From Tepidiphilus olei (GTDB lineage: Bacteria; Pseudomonadota; Gammaproteobacteria; Burkholderiales; Rhodocyclaceae), in contig NZ_SBHO01000002.1 in the NCBI RefSeq assembly GCF_006980705.1, positions 1 to 64,000 of the forward strand: a stretch of DNA of 64,000 nucleotides, written 5' to 3'. A program made the translations under genes and the position numbers. Shown in pieces: positions 56,706 through 64,000 of this stretch (its first letter is position 1; each line of letters opens with the position of its first letter). Under the pieces are notes generated by a model. That model saw only the letters and a list, made by a program, of their open reading frames with translations. It was not told where the DNA came from and made no database searches.

Positions 56706-58648
56706 GACGTCACCCCCGTGCGCGCCATCACCCTCTGGCGCAAGGCATACCCCACGGCGAGCAGTCCGTCGGATGCTTTCTCCACCGCGGACGCCATCTG
56801 CCCGGCGATCTGCGCTCCCGTGGGCGTCCCGGCCATGGTCGCGACGATGGCGCGATACGCCTCGCGCGCGAGCTGGTCGCACAGCCGCTCGGCACGCAGG
56901 ATGCGCCACAGCGTCTGCAGGAACGCGTCCCCATCCTCGGCCTCGCCCTGCACACTCATCGAGCGGGCAATCTCGACCGCACGCACCAAATCCTGGATCG
57001 CCGCCAGCGTCGTGTCCGCCAGCCGGATCAAAGGCTCCCTCGCGCCCGGCGAAAGTCCGGCCAAGGGCTCCACGAAGAGCAGGGTATGCAGAAAGAGCGC
57101 CTCCTCGAGCGCATCGGCCACATCGTCGGCATGCTCCATCAAGCGCACCAGCGGCTGCCAGCGCGCGTGCTGCTCCGCCCGCTCGCGCGCCTGCATCAGG
57201 AGGTGATCGGCCTCACGCTCCCACTGCTTGCCGCGCTGCCCCTGCGCTTCGAGCGTCGCGGGGTCGGCCTCCTCCAGGGCGGCGCAGACCTCGCGAGCAA
57301 TGGCGTGGGTGTACGCCGCATGCTCGGCGAGCAGATCCAGTTCGAAAGTACGCTGCCGCAGCAGACGGGCGAGCAGGATGCGCGCCTCGTCGGCGACCAG
57401 ATCGGGCGGCTGACGTTCGAGCAGTATCCGGGTCGACACGCGCATCAGGGCGAAGAGATACTCGCTCGCCGCCTGCGGCCCCAGCACCTCGTCGAGCCGC
57501 TCACCGATGCGAAAGGCTTCGCCATCGACCGACTGCATGGCCGAAAACACCAGGCGCTCGCCGCCGGCCAGCAGCCAGCCCATGTGTCCGCATTCCTCCT
57601 TGGCCGCGCGGTAGAGCAAGCCCCGCGCCTCTTCCTTGCCGACGAACTGCTGTAGCCGCTTGCGTGCCCGGTTCCAGTCGATCACAAATACGATCTTCGC
57701 GCCCAACGCTTCCAGCGCCGCCTCGAGCGCGGCGCGATCCTGTCCGCGAAATACCGCCTCCCCCACCACGTAAGGCCGCCCTTCGTTCAAGCCGGAACCG
57801 GCGGCAGACGTCTGCACCGTCCAGGTGAAACCGATTTCCTCCAGCAAACGCTGGAAGAACCGGAAACGCCCCCGATGCAGATCCGAATAAGTCAAGCGGA
57901 TCTCCCACTCCTCCACCGTCACCACCAGCACGTGAACGTCGTTCGTGCCGATGTCGTTCTGGATGAGCAGGCGGGGCCCGTCGCGGGTCGCTGCCGTGTC
58001 CAACCCCGGATGAGAGAATTTGAGCGGCGCGGTGCGACGCAGTCCGCGCATGAAGGCGCGCACGAGCGACCGATCCTCGGGCGCGAGCCCCCAAACGTGA
58101 GCCCCGTCGAGCTCCTCGGTGGCGATCTCCCGGGCCAGCGCATTGAGCGCCTTGTGCAAGTCCATCACCAGAAGATGCAGGCTGTCGCCGCGCTCACGCT
58201 CGCCGTGCGTCAACGCGGTGAGCTGCTCGGGCTCCAGCCCCTCCTGCGGATCGAGCCCGCGCAGGAACTCGAGCCAGGCATCACGCCGCGCTACCAGATC
58301 GGCCGGCGCCGGGTGATCGGCCTCGCACACGGGGCGCGCCATCGTCTGCAGGTCGGTCGCCACCGACTCACGCCAACGATCGAGGTGGCGCAGCATCAAC
58401 ACCCCATCGTCGAAATAGGCGCTGCGCACCAGTTCCTGCAGCCATCCCGTTTCCCTCACCCCCGCCCGGACGAACTCGGCCGACCAGTCCGTCCCCACCG
58501 CCTGCGGCTCGGCGGCGTGCCGCGCCGCCTCCTGCAGCAAACTCAGATAGAGCTTGAGCCGGTCGTTCGCCGCCAGCGCCGCCCGGACCCAACCGGGCAA
58601 GAGCAAAGAGCGCTGCCCCAGCGCGGCCACCGCCTCTTCCTTGCGCAT
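56702..58648 (-). CDS. 648-aa protein with C-terminal PhoU-like domain
   Basis: The first 400 residues are not recognised. They include HVWGLAPEDRSLVRAFMRGL, LLIQNDIGTNDVHVLVV and VFVIDWNRARKRLQQFVGKE. Residues about 420-648 form helical bundles with PhoU/DUF47 features (EREADHLLMQARERAEQHARW, LMEHADDVADALEEALFLHT, LCDQLAREAYRAIVA). PhoU-family proteins govern phosphate uptake and PhoR signalling. A fusion this large is uncommon. It heads the block that continues with the PPDK-like gene (4-bp overlap). It has no signal peptide. Confidence 0.72.
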   Translation of the reverse strand: MRKEEAVAALGQRSLLLPGWVRAALAANDRLKLYLSLLQEAARHAAEPQAVGTDWSAEFVRAGVRETGWLQELVRSAYFDDGVLMLRHLDRWRESVATDLQTMARPVCEADHPAPADLVARRDAWLEFLRGLDPQEGLEPEQLTALTHGERERGDSLHLLVMDLHKALNALAREIATEELDGAHVWGLAPEDRSLVRAFMRGLRRTAPLKFSHPGLDTAATRDGPRLLIQNDIGTNDVHVLVVTVEEWEIRLTYSDLHRGRFRFFQRLLEEIGFTWTVQTSAAGSGLNEGRPYVVGEAVFRGQDRAALEAALEALGAKIVFVIDWNRARKRLQQFVGKEEARGLLYRAAKEECGHMGWLLAGGERLVFSAMQSVDGEAFRIGERLDEVLGPQAASEYLFALMRVSTRILLERQPPDLVADEARILLARLLRQRTFELDLLAEHAAYTHAIAREVCAALEEADPATLEAQGQRGKQWEREADHLLMQARERAEQHARWQPLVRLMEHADDVADALEEALFLHTLLFVEPLAGLSPGAREPLIRLADTTLAAIQDLVRAVEIARSMSVQGEAEDGDAFLQTLWRILRAERLCDQLAREAYRAIVATMAGTPTGAQIAGQMASAVEKASDGLLAVGYALRQRVMARTGVTS

Positions 58649-58784
58649 CCTCGTCCCCTGCTCCCACTAAGATGTTCCGAGTCTGACGCGGAAAGATTGC
58701 GCGACGATGACATTCAAGAAGACAAACGAACCCCCCCACGGCCAAGCGCAGCGCCCACAGGGATGAACCACCACAGAATGCCCC

Positions 58785-59576
58785 TCATCCCCCGGAACCC
58801 ATCCTCCCCACCTCTGCCCGGAAATGCCGCGCATAGCGCCGCGAAATGCGCTCGGCCGAGAGCAACACCGGCACGTCCGCGCACTGGAAATCCGCATCCA
58901 ACGCCGGCGCTCCACACAACCACGCCCCTGCGTTGAGATAAGCCTTGAGGAGCGGCGGGCAAGGCGCCGGCTCGACGCTCGACGCTCCCCCGACTTCCGG
59001 CAGCGGCTGGCGCGGCGTGACGCGGTATTCGATCGGTGCGGCGTGCGCCGCCCACTGCGCCGCGAACAGGGCATGAACCGCATCGATCCCGCCATGCAAC
59101 GGCACCGAGGCCAGGCCGAAGAGATAGCGGTACCCGCGCACGTCCAGATAACTCGCCAGCCCCGCGAAGAGCAGCGCGATCACCCCACCGTGACGATGCC
59201 CCGGCGCGATGCAGGCCCGTCCCACCTCCACCATGCGCTCGCGCAAGGGGTCGAGCCGTACCAAGTCGTACTCCTGCTCCGAATACAACCCCCCCACGCG
59301 TTCAGCCCCTTCCGGTGTGAGCACGCGGTAGCAGCCGACCACGCGCTGCTCCAGTCGGTCGCGCACGATGAGGTGTTCGCAATACGAATCGAAGAAGTCG
59401 CAATCGAGCCCGGGAATGCGACTCTTGAGCCGCGCACCCAGCTCGTCGTGGAAAACGCGATAGCGCAAGCGCTGCGCCTCATACACGTCGAGCTCGCTCG
59501 AGGCGAGTGTCAGTTCATAGCGCCCCAGCGCCGGCAAAGCGGCGCGCTGATGTTGTACGGAAATGGCAAGGGTCAT
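58785..59576 (-). CDS. Ornithine-acyl[ACP] N-acyltransferase-like protein (OlsB family, GNAT fold)
   Basis: The 263-aa protein has the OlsB/hemolysin-like pattern: EAQRLRYRVFHDELGAR, DFFDSYCEHLIVRD, VGCYRVLTPEGAERVGGLYSEQEYDL and MVEVGRACIAPGHRHGGVIALL. OlsB adds a 3-hydroxyacyl chain to ornithine, the first step of phosphorus-free ornithine lipids. The similarity is at family level, and other amino-acid acceptors are possible. The second enzyme (OlsA) is not in the window. A candidate PHO box lies 58 bp upstream. It precedes the PhoU-domain gene by 136 bp on the same strand. Confidence 0.78.
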   Translation of the reverse strand: MTLAISVQHQRAALPALGRYELTLASSELDVYEAQRLRYRVFHDELGARLKSRIPGLDCDFFDSYCEHLIVRDRLEQRVVGCYRVLTPEGAERVGGLYSEQEYDLVRLDPLRERMVEVGRACIAPGHRHGGVIALLFAGLASYLDVRGYRYLFGLASVPLHGGIDAVHALFAAQWAAHAAPIEYRVTPRQPLPEVGGASSVEPAPCPPLLKAYLNAGAWLCGAPALDADFQCADVPVLLSAERISRRYARHFRAEVGRMGSGG

Positions 59577-59634
59577 GACGGCTCCTGCGACACGGGTCCC
59601 GAACGGGACGACGATGGCAGGGTAAGCGCATCTG

Positions 59635-59652
59635 ATTACAGGGTGATGTCAA
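59635..59652 (-). promoter_or_regulatory. Candidate PHO box upstream of the OlsB-like gene
   Basis: On the minus strand TTGACAT and CTGTAAT are separated by CACC. The two 7-bp repeats match CTGTCAT at 5/7 and 6/7 and have the correct 4-bp gap. It lies 58 bp before the start codon. The matching -10 region is weak (TACCCT). Phosphate control of the lipid cluster is therefore suggested, not shown. Confidence 0.45.
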
Positions 59653-59676
59653 CGACAAGCCGCTCACCCACCGCCG

Positions 59677-60870
59677 TCATCCCAACAATCCTCCCAGGAG
59701 GCCGCACATACCGACCACCGCCCACGGCGGCACCCGCCAGAACAGCAAAGCCACGAACGCGACGAGCCCCAGACAAAAATCCTGCGGCCGCAGGATCGCG
59801 CTCGTCCACACCGGCTGATAGAGCGCGGCGAGCAAAATGCCAACCACGGCGGCATTGATGCCCGCGAGTGCCGCCTGCGCCCATCCGAGATGACGCCACC
59901 GCGCCCAGAACGGCAAAGCACCGAAAATCAGCAAGAAGGAGGGAAGAAAGATCGCCCCGAGCGCGAGCAGACCACCCTCCCAGCCCGCCGGCGGCACCTG
60001 ACGCACGGCGCCGAGAAAAGCAGCGAACGTAAAGAGCGGCCCCGGTACCGCCTGCGCCGCCCCATAGCCGGCAAGGAAAGTCTGCGCGTCTACCCAACCG
60101 CGCGGCACCGTCTCCGCCTGCAGCAGCGGCAGCACTACGTGCCCCCCGCCGAAGACGAGCGAGCCGGCACGGTAGAACGCATCGACGAGCGTGAGCGCGG
60201 GATTCGCGGCCAAGCGGGCCAACAGCGGCAAGGCCATGAGCAGCACGGCGAAGAGCATCAACCAAAAAAGGCCGGTCCGCCGCCGCATGGCGATCGGCAA
60301 CGACGCCGGCACCGACGAGTCCCGCCCCGGCAGCAGCACCAAGCCGATCACGCCCGCCACCCCGATCACCGCTACCTGCACCCAGGAAAACGGCGCGAGT
60401 GCGACGCAACAGGCCGCCACCGTCATCAGCGTCACACGACGCACATCGGGGCACAGCGTGCGTGCCATGCCCCACACCGCCTGCGCCACCACCGCCACCG
60501 CCGCCACTTTCAGGCCATGCAACATCCCCGCGGGAATCGCCTCGGCATGGCGTGTCACCCCCAGCGCGAACAGGATCATCGCCACGGCCGAGGGCAAGGT
60601 GAACCCGAGCCAGGCGGCGAGCGCCCCGCCGTAGCCGGCCCGCAGATAGCCTAATGCCATTCCCACCTGACTGCTCGCCGGTCCCGGCAGGAACTGGCAC
60701 AGCGCCACCAGATCGGCATATTCCCGCTCGTCGAGCCAGCCACGGCGCACCACGAACTCCTCGCGAAAATAGCCCAGATGCGCGATCGGCCCGCCGAACG
60801 ACGTCAGCCCCAGGCGCAGAAAGACGAACAAGACGTCCCACGCCCCTGCCCTTTTTCGTTCCCCGTTCAT
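59677..60870 (-). CDS. chrA: Chromate transporter ChrA
   Basis: The 397-aa membrane protein is a two-domain (long-chain) CHR transporter. The first half has LTSFGGPIAHLGYFREEFV and ALCQFLPGPASSQVGMALGY. The second half has GSLVFGGGHVVLPLLQ and LAGYGAAQAVPGPLFTFAAF. ChrA exports chromate by proton antiport and gives Cr(VI) resistance. ATG 60870 has a GGAGGGG site. It is divergent from arsR, with 122 bp between the two start codons. No chrB is adjacent. Confidence 0.92.
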   Translation of the reverse strand: MNGERKRAGAWDVLFVFLRLGLTSFGGPIAHLGYFREEFVVRRGWLDEREYADLVALCQFLPGPASSQVGMALGYLRAGYGGALAAWLGFTLPSAVAMILFALGVTRHAEAIPAGMLHGLKVAAVAVVAQAVWGMARTLCPDVRRVTLMTVAACCVALAPFSWVQVAVIGVAGVIGLVLLPGRDSSVPASLPIAMRRRTGLFWLMLFAVLLMALPLLARLAANPALTLVDAFYRAGSLVFGGGHVVLPLLQAETVPRGWVDAQTFLAGYGAAQAVPGPLFTFAAFLGAVRQVPPAGWEGGLLALGAIFLPSFLLIFGALPFWARWRHLGWAQAALAGINAAVVGILLAALYQPVWTSAILRPQDFCLGLVAFVALLFWRVPPWAVVGMCGLLGGLLG

Positions 60871-60957
60871 TGCCCCTCCCTCCACATCTGCGCCGGGCAC
60901 ATCGACCGCCTGGTCGACTCAGGATAGTCGGTGAACGGTTTTTCGGGTATCGCATGC

Positions 60958-60986
60958 TTGACATCATTCAATACTTCAACAATAAT
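60958..60986 (+). promoter_or_regulatory. Promoter of arsR-arsC-acr3
   Basis: TTGACA (60958-60963) and AATAAT (60981-60986) are spaced exactly 17 bp apart. Transcription would start near 60993, at or just before the ATG taken here for arsR. The AT-rich spacer contains TTCAATACTTCAA, a likely ArsR operator. The upstream in-frame ATG 60954 lies before this promoter and cannot serve this transcript. Confidence 0.6.
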
Positions 60987-60992
60987 GGAAAT

Positions 60993-61355
60993 ATGGAAAT
61001 GTTACTTGCTGCCGAACTCCTCGCCGCGCTGGGGCACGAAACGCGGCTCGCCATCTTCCGCCTGCTCGTCGAAGCTGGGCCGCAGGGTCGCTATCCGAAC
61101 GAACTGAGCGAAGCGCTCGGCCTGCCTCCCACCACACTGTCCTTCCACCTCGCGCATCTGAACCGCGTCGGTCTCATCCGCCGGCACAAAGAGGGGCGGT
61201 ACCTGCGCTACGCCGCTGCTTACGAGACGATGGACGAACTCCTTGCCTTCCTCACGCAGAACTGCTGCGGCGGAGTTGCTTGCCTCTCTGGGGCGGCAAC
61301 CAGACCAAACGAAGAACTTCCCCAAACGACCAGCCCTGCACCCCAAGGAGCATGA
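60993..61355 (+). CDS. arsR: ArsR/SmtB family arsenic repressor with C-terminal cysteine trio
   Basis: The 120-aa winged-helix repressor has LLAALGHETRLAIFRLL and the recognition helix LPPTTLSFHLAHLNRVGL. The classic alpha-3 metal site (CVCDL) is absent (PNELSEALGLP instead). Cys91, Cys92 and Cys97 (QNCCGGVAC) form a C-terminal site like that of Acidithiobacillus ArsR. It should release the operon on As(III) or Sb(III). The start could be ATG 60993, ATG 60999 or, less likely, ATG 60954, and no ribosome site is clear. Its stop overlaps the arsC start. Confidence 0.88.
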   Translation: MEMLLAAELLAALGHETRLAIFRLLVEAGPQGRYPNELSEALGLPPTTLSFHLAHLNRVGLIRRHKEGRYLRYAAAYETMDELLAFLTQNCCGGVACLSGAATRPNEELPQTTSPAPQGA

Positions 61356-61765
61356 CGATGACGAAGACCGTGCTCGTGCTGTGCACGCACAACGCCTGCC
61401 GCTCGCAGCTGGCGCAGGCCCTTCTCGAACACGAACTCGCCCCCGCAGTGCGGGCGATCTCGGCAGGCACGCAACCGGCGGGCGAAGTGCCGGCCGAAGT
61501 GTTCGCCGCGCTGCGCCTCGCCGGCCTGCCGGCCGATGGGCTCGTGCCCAAATCCCTCGACGCCGTGCTCGACGAACCGGTCGATCTCGTCGTCACCGTC
61601 TGCGACGACGCCAAGGAATCCTGCCCCGTCTTCCCCCGCCCGGTGCCACGGCTGCACGTTTCCTTCCCCGACCCGATGGGGCAGCCGCTCGCACGTTTCC
61701 TCGAAGTACGCGACGAAATCCGCACCCGGCTGGTGCCTGCCGTTCGCCAGGCTCTTGGGCTGTAA
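61352..61765 (+). CDS. arsC: Arsenate reductase ArsC (low-molecular-weight phosphatase type)
   Basis: The 137-aa enzyme has the P-loop LVLCTHNACRSQLAQAL (CX5R with catalytic Cys) and the redox Cys in TVCDDAKESCPVFPRP. It matches the thioredoxin- or glutathione-linked LMW-PTPase class of arsenate reductases (pI258/Synechocystis type), which reduce arsenate to arsenite. ATG 61352 overlaps the arsR stop (ATGA), and a second ATG lies two codons later. It is followed by the acr3 efflux gene after 15 bp. Confidence 0.92.
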   Translation: MTMTKTVLVLCTHNACRSQLAQALLEHELAPAVRAISAGTQPAGEVPAEVFAALRLAGLPADGLVPKSLDAVLDEPVDLVVTVCDDAKESCPVFPRPVPRLHVSFPDPMGQPLARFLEVRDEIRTRLVPAVRQALGL

Positions 61766-61780
61766 ACGAGGAACTCGTTC

Positions 61781-62866
61781 ATGAGCACAACGCACGCCAC
61801 GTCTTCCGCCTCCGGCCACGACTCCCCCTTGGGGTTCTTCGAACGCTACCTCACCCTCTGGGTGCTGCTGTGCATCGGCGCCGGCGTCGGGCTCGGCCAA
61901 GCGCTGCCAGGCGCGTTCGCCACGCTCTCGCGCTGGTCGGTCGCCGAAATCAACCTGTCGGTGGGCCTCCTCATCTGGATCATGATCATCCCCATGCTGG
62001 TGAAAGTCGATTTCAGCGCTCTGCACGACATCCGACGCCACACGCGCGGCATCGGCGTGACGCTCTTCGTCAATTGGCTGGTCAAACCCTTTTCGATGGC
62101 CCTGTTCGGCTGGATTTTCCTGCGCCAACTGTTCGCGCCATGGCTGCCGGCCGGCGAGATCGACGCCTATCTCGCCGGACTCATCCTGCTCGCTGCCGCC
62201 CCATGCACCGCGATGGTCTTCGTCTGGAGCCGACTCGCCGACGGCGACCCGCTCTTTACCCTCACCCAAGTCGCGATCAATGATTTCATCATGATCTTCG
62301 CCTTCGCGCCGCTCGTCGGATTCTTGCTCGGCCTGTCGGCGATCACGGTGCCCTGGCAGACGCTCGTCGCCTCGGTGCTCCTCTACCTCGTCCTTCCCGT
62401 AATCCTCGCCCAGATCTGGCGCACACGGCTCATGAAACGCGGCGAGGCGGCCTTTGCCGCGGCGATGCGCCGCATCGCACCATGGTCGACCGCGGCGCTC
62501 CTTGCCACCCTGGTGCTGATCTTCGCTTTCCAGGGGCAAGCCATCCTTGCCCAGCCCCTGGTGATCGCACTGCTGGCCGTGCCCATCGTGGTGCAGGTCG
62601 CCTTCAACGCCGCGCTCGCCTACGGCCTCAACCGCGCCCTGGGCGAGGACTACGCCGTCGCCTGCCCGTCGGCCCTAATCGGCGCCTCCAACTTCTTCGA
62701 ACTGGCGGTGGCCACGGCGATCAGCCTCTTCGGCCTCTCCTCCGGGGCGACGCTCGCCACGGTGGTCGGCGTGCTGATCGAAGTGCCGGCCATGCTGCTG
62801 GTCGTGAAATTCGTGCGTCGCACCCGCGGCTGGTACGAACGCGGCACACGCTCGGCACCCGTGTAG
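61781..62866 (+). CDS. acr3: Arsenite efflux transporter Acr3
   Basis: The 361-aa protein has ten helices and the ACR3 signature LLAAAPCTAMVFVWSRLADG with the essential Cys, followed by DFIMIFAFAPLVGFLLG and ALIGASNFFELAVATAISLF. It exports arsenite produced by ArsC. It is last in arsR-arsC-acr3. The long acidic/Ser N-terminal extension (STTHATSSASGHDSPL) is common in the family. The 243-bp space after it before ubiE holds no recognisable gene. Confidence 0.93.
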   Translation: MSTTHATSSASGHDSPLGFFERYLTLWVLLCIGAGVGLGQALPGAFATLSRWSVAEINLSVGLLIWIMIIPMLVKVDFSALHDIRRHTRGIGVTLFVNWLVKPFSMALFGWIFLRQLFAPWLPAGEIDAYLAGLILLAAAPCTAMVFVWSRLADGDPLFTLTQVAINDFIMIFAFAPLVGFLLGLSAITVPWQTLVASVLLYLVLPVILAQIWRTRLMKRGEAAFAAAMRRIAPWSTAALLATLVLIFAFQGQAILAQPLVIALLAVPIVVQVAFNAALAYGLNRALGEDYAVACPSALIGASNFFELAVATAISLFGLSSGATLATVVGVLIEVPAMLLVVKFVRRTRGWYERGTRSAPV

Positions 62867-63109
62867 CAATCGTCCAGTACGGGGCAACAGCGAAGCGGGC
62901 GGAACGCGACCGACGCGCCTGGTCACGAAGAGCAGCAGGCAGCCGCGCACCGATGCCATGCGCTCAGCCGGGTATTCGGGCGACCCGCGGCAGCGGTTTC
63001 CCACGCCGCAAGCCGATGCACCGCTTCCGAGTCGAATCACCGGCTCCTTGGAAACCGAATGCGTTATCATTGATCCTGTGCCATCATGCTGCAAAGGACC
63101 GCGTACCCC

Positions 63110-63844
63110 ATGAACGAGGTCACCGACTTCGGGTTTCGCCAAGTGCCTGAAACCGAAAAAAAACGCCTCGTCGGCCGGGTATTTTCCTCGGTCGCCGGCA
63201 AGTACGACCTGATGAACGACCTCATGTCGCTCGGCCTGCACCGCCTGTGGAAGAAATTCACCGTGGCTGTCTCCGGCGTGCACCGCGGCAACAAGGTGCT
63301 CGACATCGCCGGCGGCACCGGCGACCTGACGCTCGCGTTCGCCCGTCGCGTGGGCCCCAGTGGCGAAGTCTGGCTCACCGACATCAACGGCGCCATGCTC
63401 GCCCGCGGGCGCGACCGGCTCCTGGACGAGGGGCTGCTGGTGCCGACAGCGCAGTGCGACGCCGAAGCGCTCCCCTTCCCTTCCAACCGTTTCGATTGCG
63501 TCAGCGTCGCTTTCGGCCTGCGCAACATGACGCACAAAGAAGCGGCGCTCGCCGAGATGCACCGCGTGCTCAAACCCGGCGGCCGGCTCCTCGTGCTCGA
63601 ATTCTCCCGCGTCTGGGCGCCGCTGTCGCCGGCCTACGACCTCTATTCCTTCAAGGTGCTCCCCTGGCTCGGCGACAAAATCGCCCACGACGCCGAGAGC
63701 TACCGCTACCTCGCCGAATCGATCCGCGTGCATCCCGACCAGGAAACGCTCAAGGCGATGATGGAACGCATCGGCTTTCACCGTGTCGATTACTACAATC
63801 TCACCGCCGGCGTGGTCGCCCTGCACCTCGGCCGCAAGCTGTAA
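63110..63844 (+). CDS. ubiE: Ubiquinone/menaquinone biosynthesis C-methyltransferase UbiE
   Basis: The 244-aa methyltransferase has the UbiE motifs [48 protein letters not shown] and [15 protein letters not shown], ending with [15 protein letters not shown]. It methylates C-5 of the quinone ring. ATG 63110 gives the usual N-terminus ([12 protein letters not shown]). The in-frame ATG 24 bp upstream is less likely. The Tim44-domain gene follows after 18 bp, the usual betaproteobacterial arrangement. Confidence 0.95.
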   Translation: MNEVTDFGFRQVPETEKKRLVGRVFSSVAGKYDLMNDLMSLGLHRLWKKFTVAVSGVHRGNKVLDIAGGTGDLTLAFARRVGPSGEVWLTDINGAMLARGRDRLLDEGLLVPTAQCDAEALPFPSNRFDCVSVAFGLRNMTHKEAALAEMHRVLKPGGRLLVLEFSRVWAPLSPAYDLYSFKVLPWLGDKIAHDAESYRYLAESIRVHPDQETLKAMMERIGFHRVDYYNLTAGVVALHLGRKL

Positions 63845-63862
63845 GCCCTTAACGGAGGTCCC

Positions 63863-64000
63863 ATGAAACGCCCCTTCCTCACCCTGCTGCTCGCGCTCTT
63901 CGCCTCCTTTACTTTCTTCGACGCAGCCGAAGCCAAACGCCTCGGCGGCGGCAGCGGTGGCGGCCTGCAGCGCAACATCACCCCCTCTGCCCCCCTCTCC
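63863..64000 (+). CDS. Tim44-like domain protein, N-terminal part (truncated by window end)
   Basis: Only the first 46 residues are visible. They contain a signal peptide or membrane anchor (FLTLLLALFASFTFFDAAEA) followed by KRLGGGSGGG and LQRNITPSAP, the conserved start of bacterial Tim44-domain proteins found next to ubiE. A CGGAGG site precedes ATG 63863. Function is unknown beyond probable membrane association. Confidence 0.75.
   Translation, partial: MKRPFLTLLLALFASFTFFDAAEAKRLGGGSGGGLQRNITPSAPLS

Noticed and set aside
55014-57206. 730-codon plus-strand open frame opposite the PPDK-like gene
   Set aside because: Composition is dominated by Arg, His and Pro, and the minus strand carries family motifs throughout.
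58707-58725. PHO box before the PhoU-domain gene (TTGTCTT and ATGTCAT)
   Set aside because: The gap is 5 bp instead of 4 and one half matches poorly, so it is mentioned only as a weak second site.

Overview
The window is chromosomal DNA of high GC content from a heterotrophic betaproteobacterium. Three things point there: a PhaM-type polyhydroxyalkanoate granule protein, the gene order rlpA-rodA-mrdA-mreDCB next to gatCAB, and a Tim44-domain gene just after ubiE. A thermophilic or moderately thermophilic Hydrogenophilales or Rhodocyclales member would fit, but no rRNA or species marker is present, so the genus is not established. Genes are packed tightly. Many same-strand neighbours share 4-bp ATGA or GTGA overlaps, and several convergent pairs overlap at their 3' ends. 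I found no tRNA, rRNA, CRISPR array, prophage or complete insertion sequence.

Layout. 1-2590: the 3' end of an indolepyruvate oxidoreductase-like gene, a membrane-linked methyltransferase, a ParA-type ATPase and PhaM. 2587-12040 (minus): a catabolic operon with an acyl-CoA synthetase, a complete branched-chain-amino-acid-type ABC transporter (livG, H, M, K, F), a PaaK-like CoA ligase and an alpha-methylacyl-CoA racemase-like protein. It probably imports and activates hydrophobic carboxylic acids. 12232-18340 (plus): a Fur-box-controlled iron operon (tonB, exbB, exbD, siderophore receptor, piuC) ending in an FMN-dependent 2-hydroxyacid dehydrogenase whose 3' end is split by a 143-bp MITE. 18263-20226: a polysaccharide deacetylase and a glycosyltransferase. 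20428-24901: envelope and metal or redox genes (SYLF protein, glycine-zipper lipoprotein, CorC/HlyC family, CutA, DsbD). 24898-28892: Rep helicase, a second identical MITE and an MFS transporter. 28926-38242 (minus): lipA, lipB, dac, then the elongasome genes rlpA, rodA, mrdA, mreD, mreC, mreB. 38575-41806: gatCAB. 41894-47336: an unrecognised 514-aa protein, phoR-phoB with a PHO box, gene remnants, a TorF-type porin and a small unknown gene. 47495-53106: a chemoreceptor and two c-di-GMP proteins. 53050-59652 (minus): an acyltransferase resembling OlsB, a PhoU-domain protein, a truncated PPDK-like protein, a glycosyltransferase and a PlcP/LpxH-type metallophosphoesterase. 59677-62866: chromate transporter, arsR-arsC-acr3. 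63110-end: ubiE and the start of a Tim44-domain gene.

The most interesting reading concerns 53050-59652. An ornithine-lipid-type acyltransferase, a PhoU-domain protein, a glycosyltransferase of the kind that makes glycolipids and a phospholipase-C-like metallophosphoesterase form one run behind a plausible PHO box. PhoBR lies 8 kb away with its own PHO box. Together they look like a phosphate-starvation membrane-lipid remodelling island, with two unusual members (a PPDK lacking its C-terminal barrel and a large PhoU fusion). The best-supported mobile-DNA observation is the MITE pair. The copies are identical over 143 bp, have 12-bp perfect terminal inverted repeats and each has its own 4-bp target duplication (CTAG and TTAG). 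Conceptual removal of copy 1 restores a normal C-terminus to the dehydrogenase.
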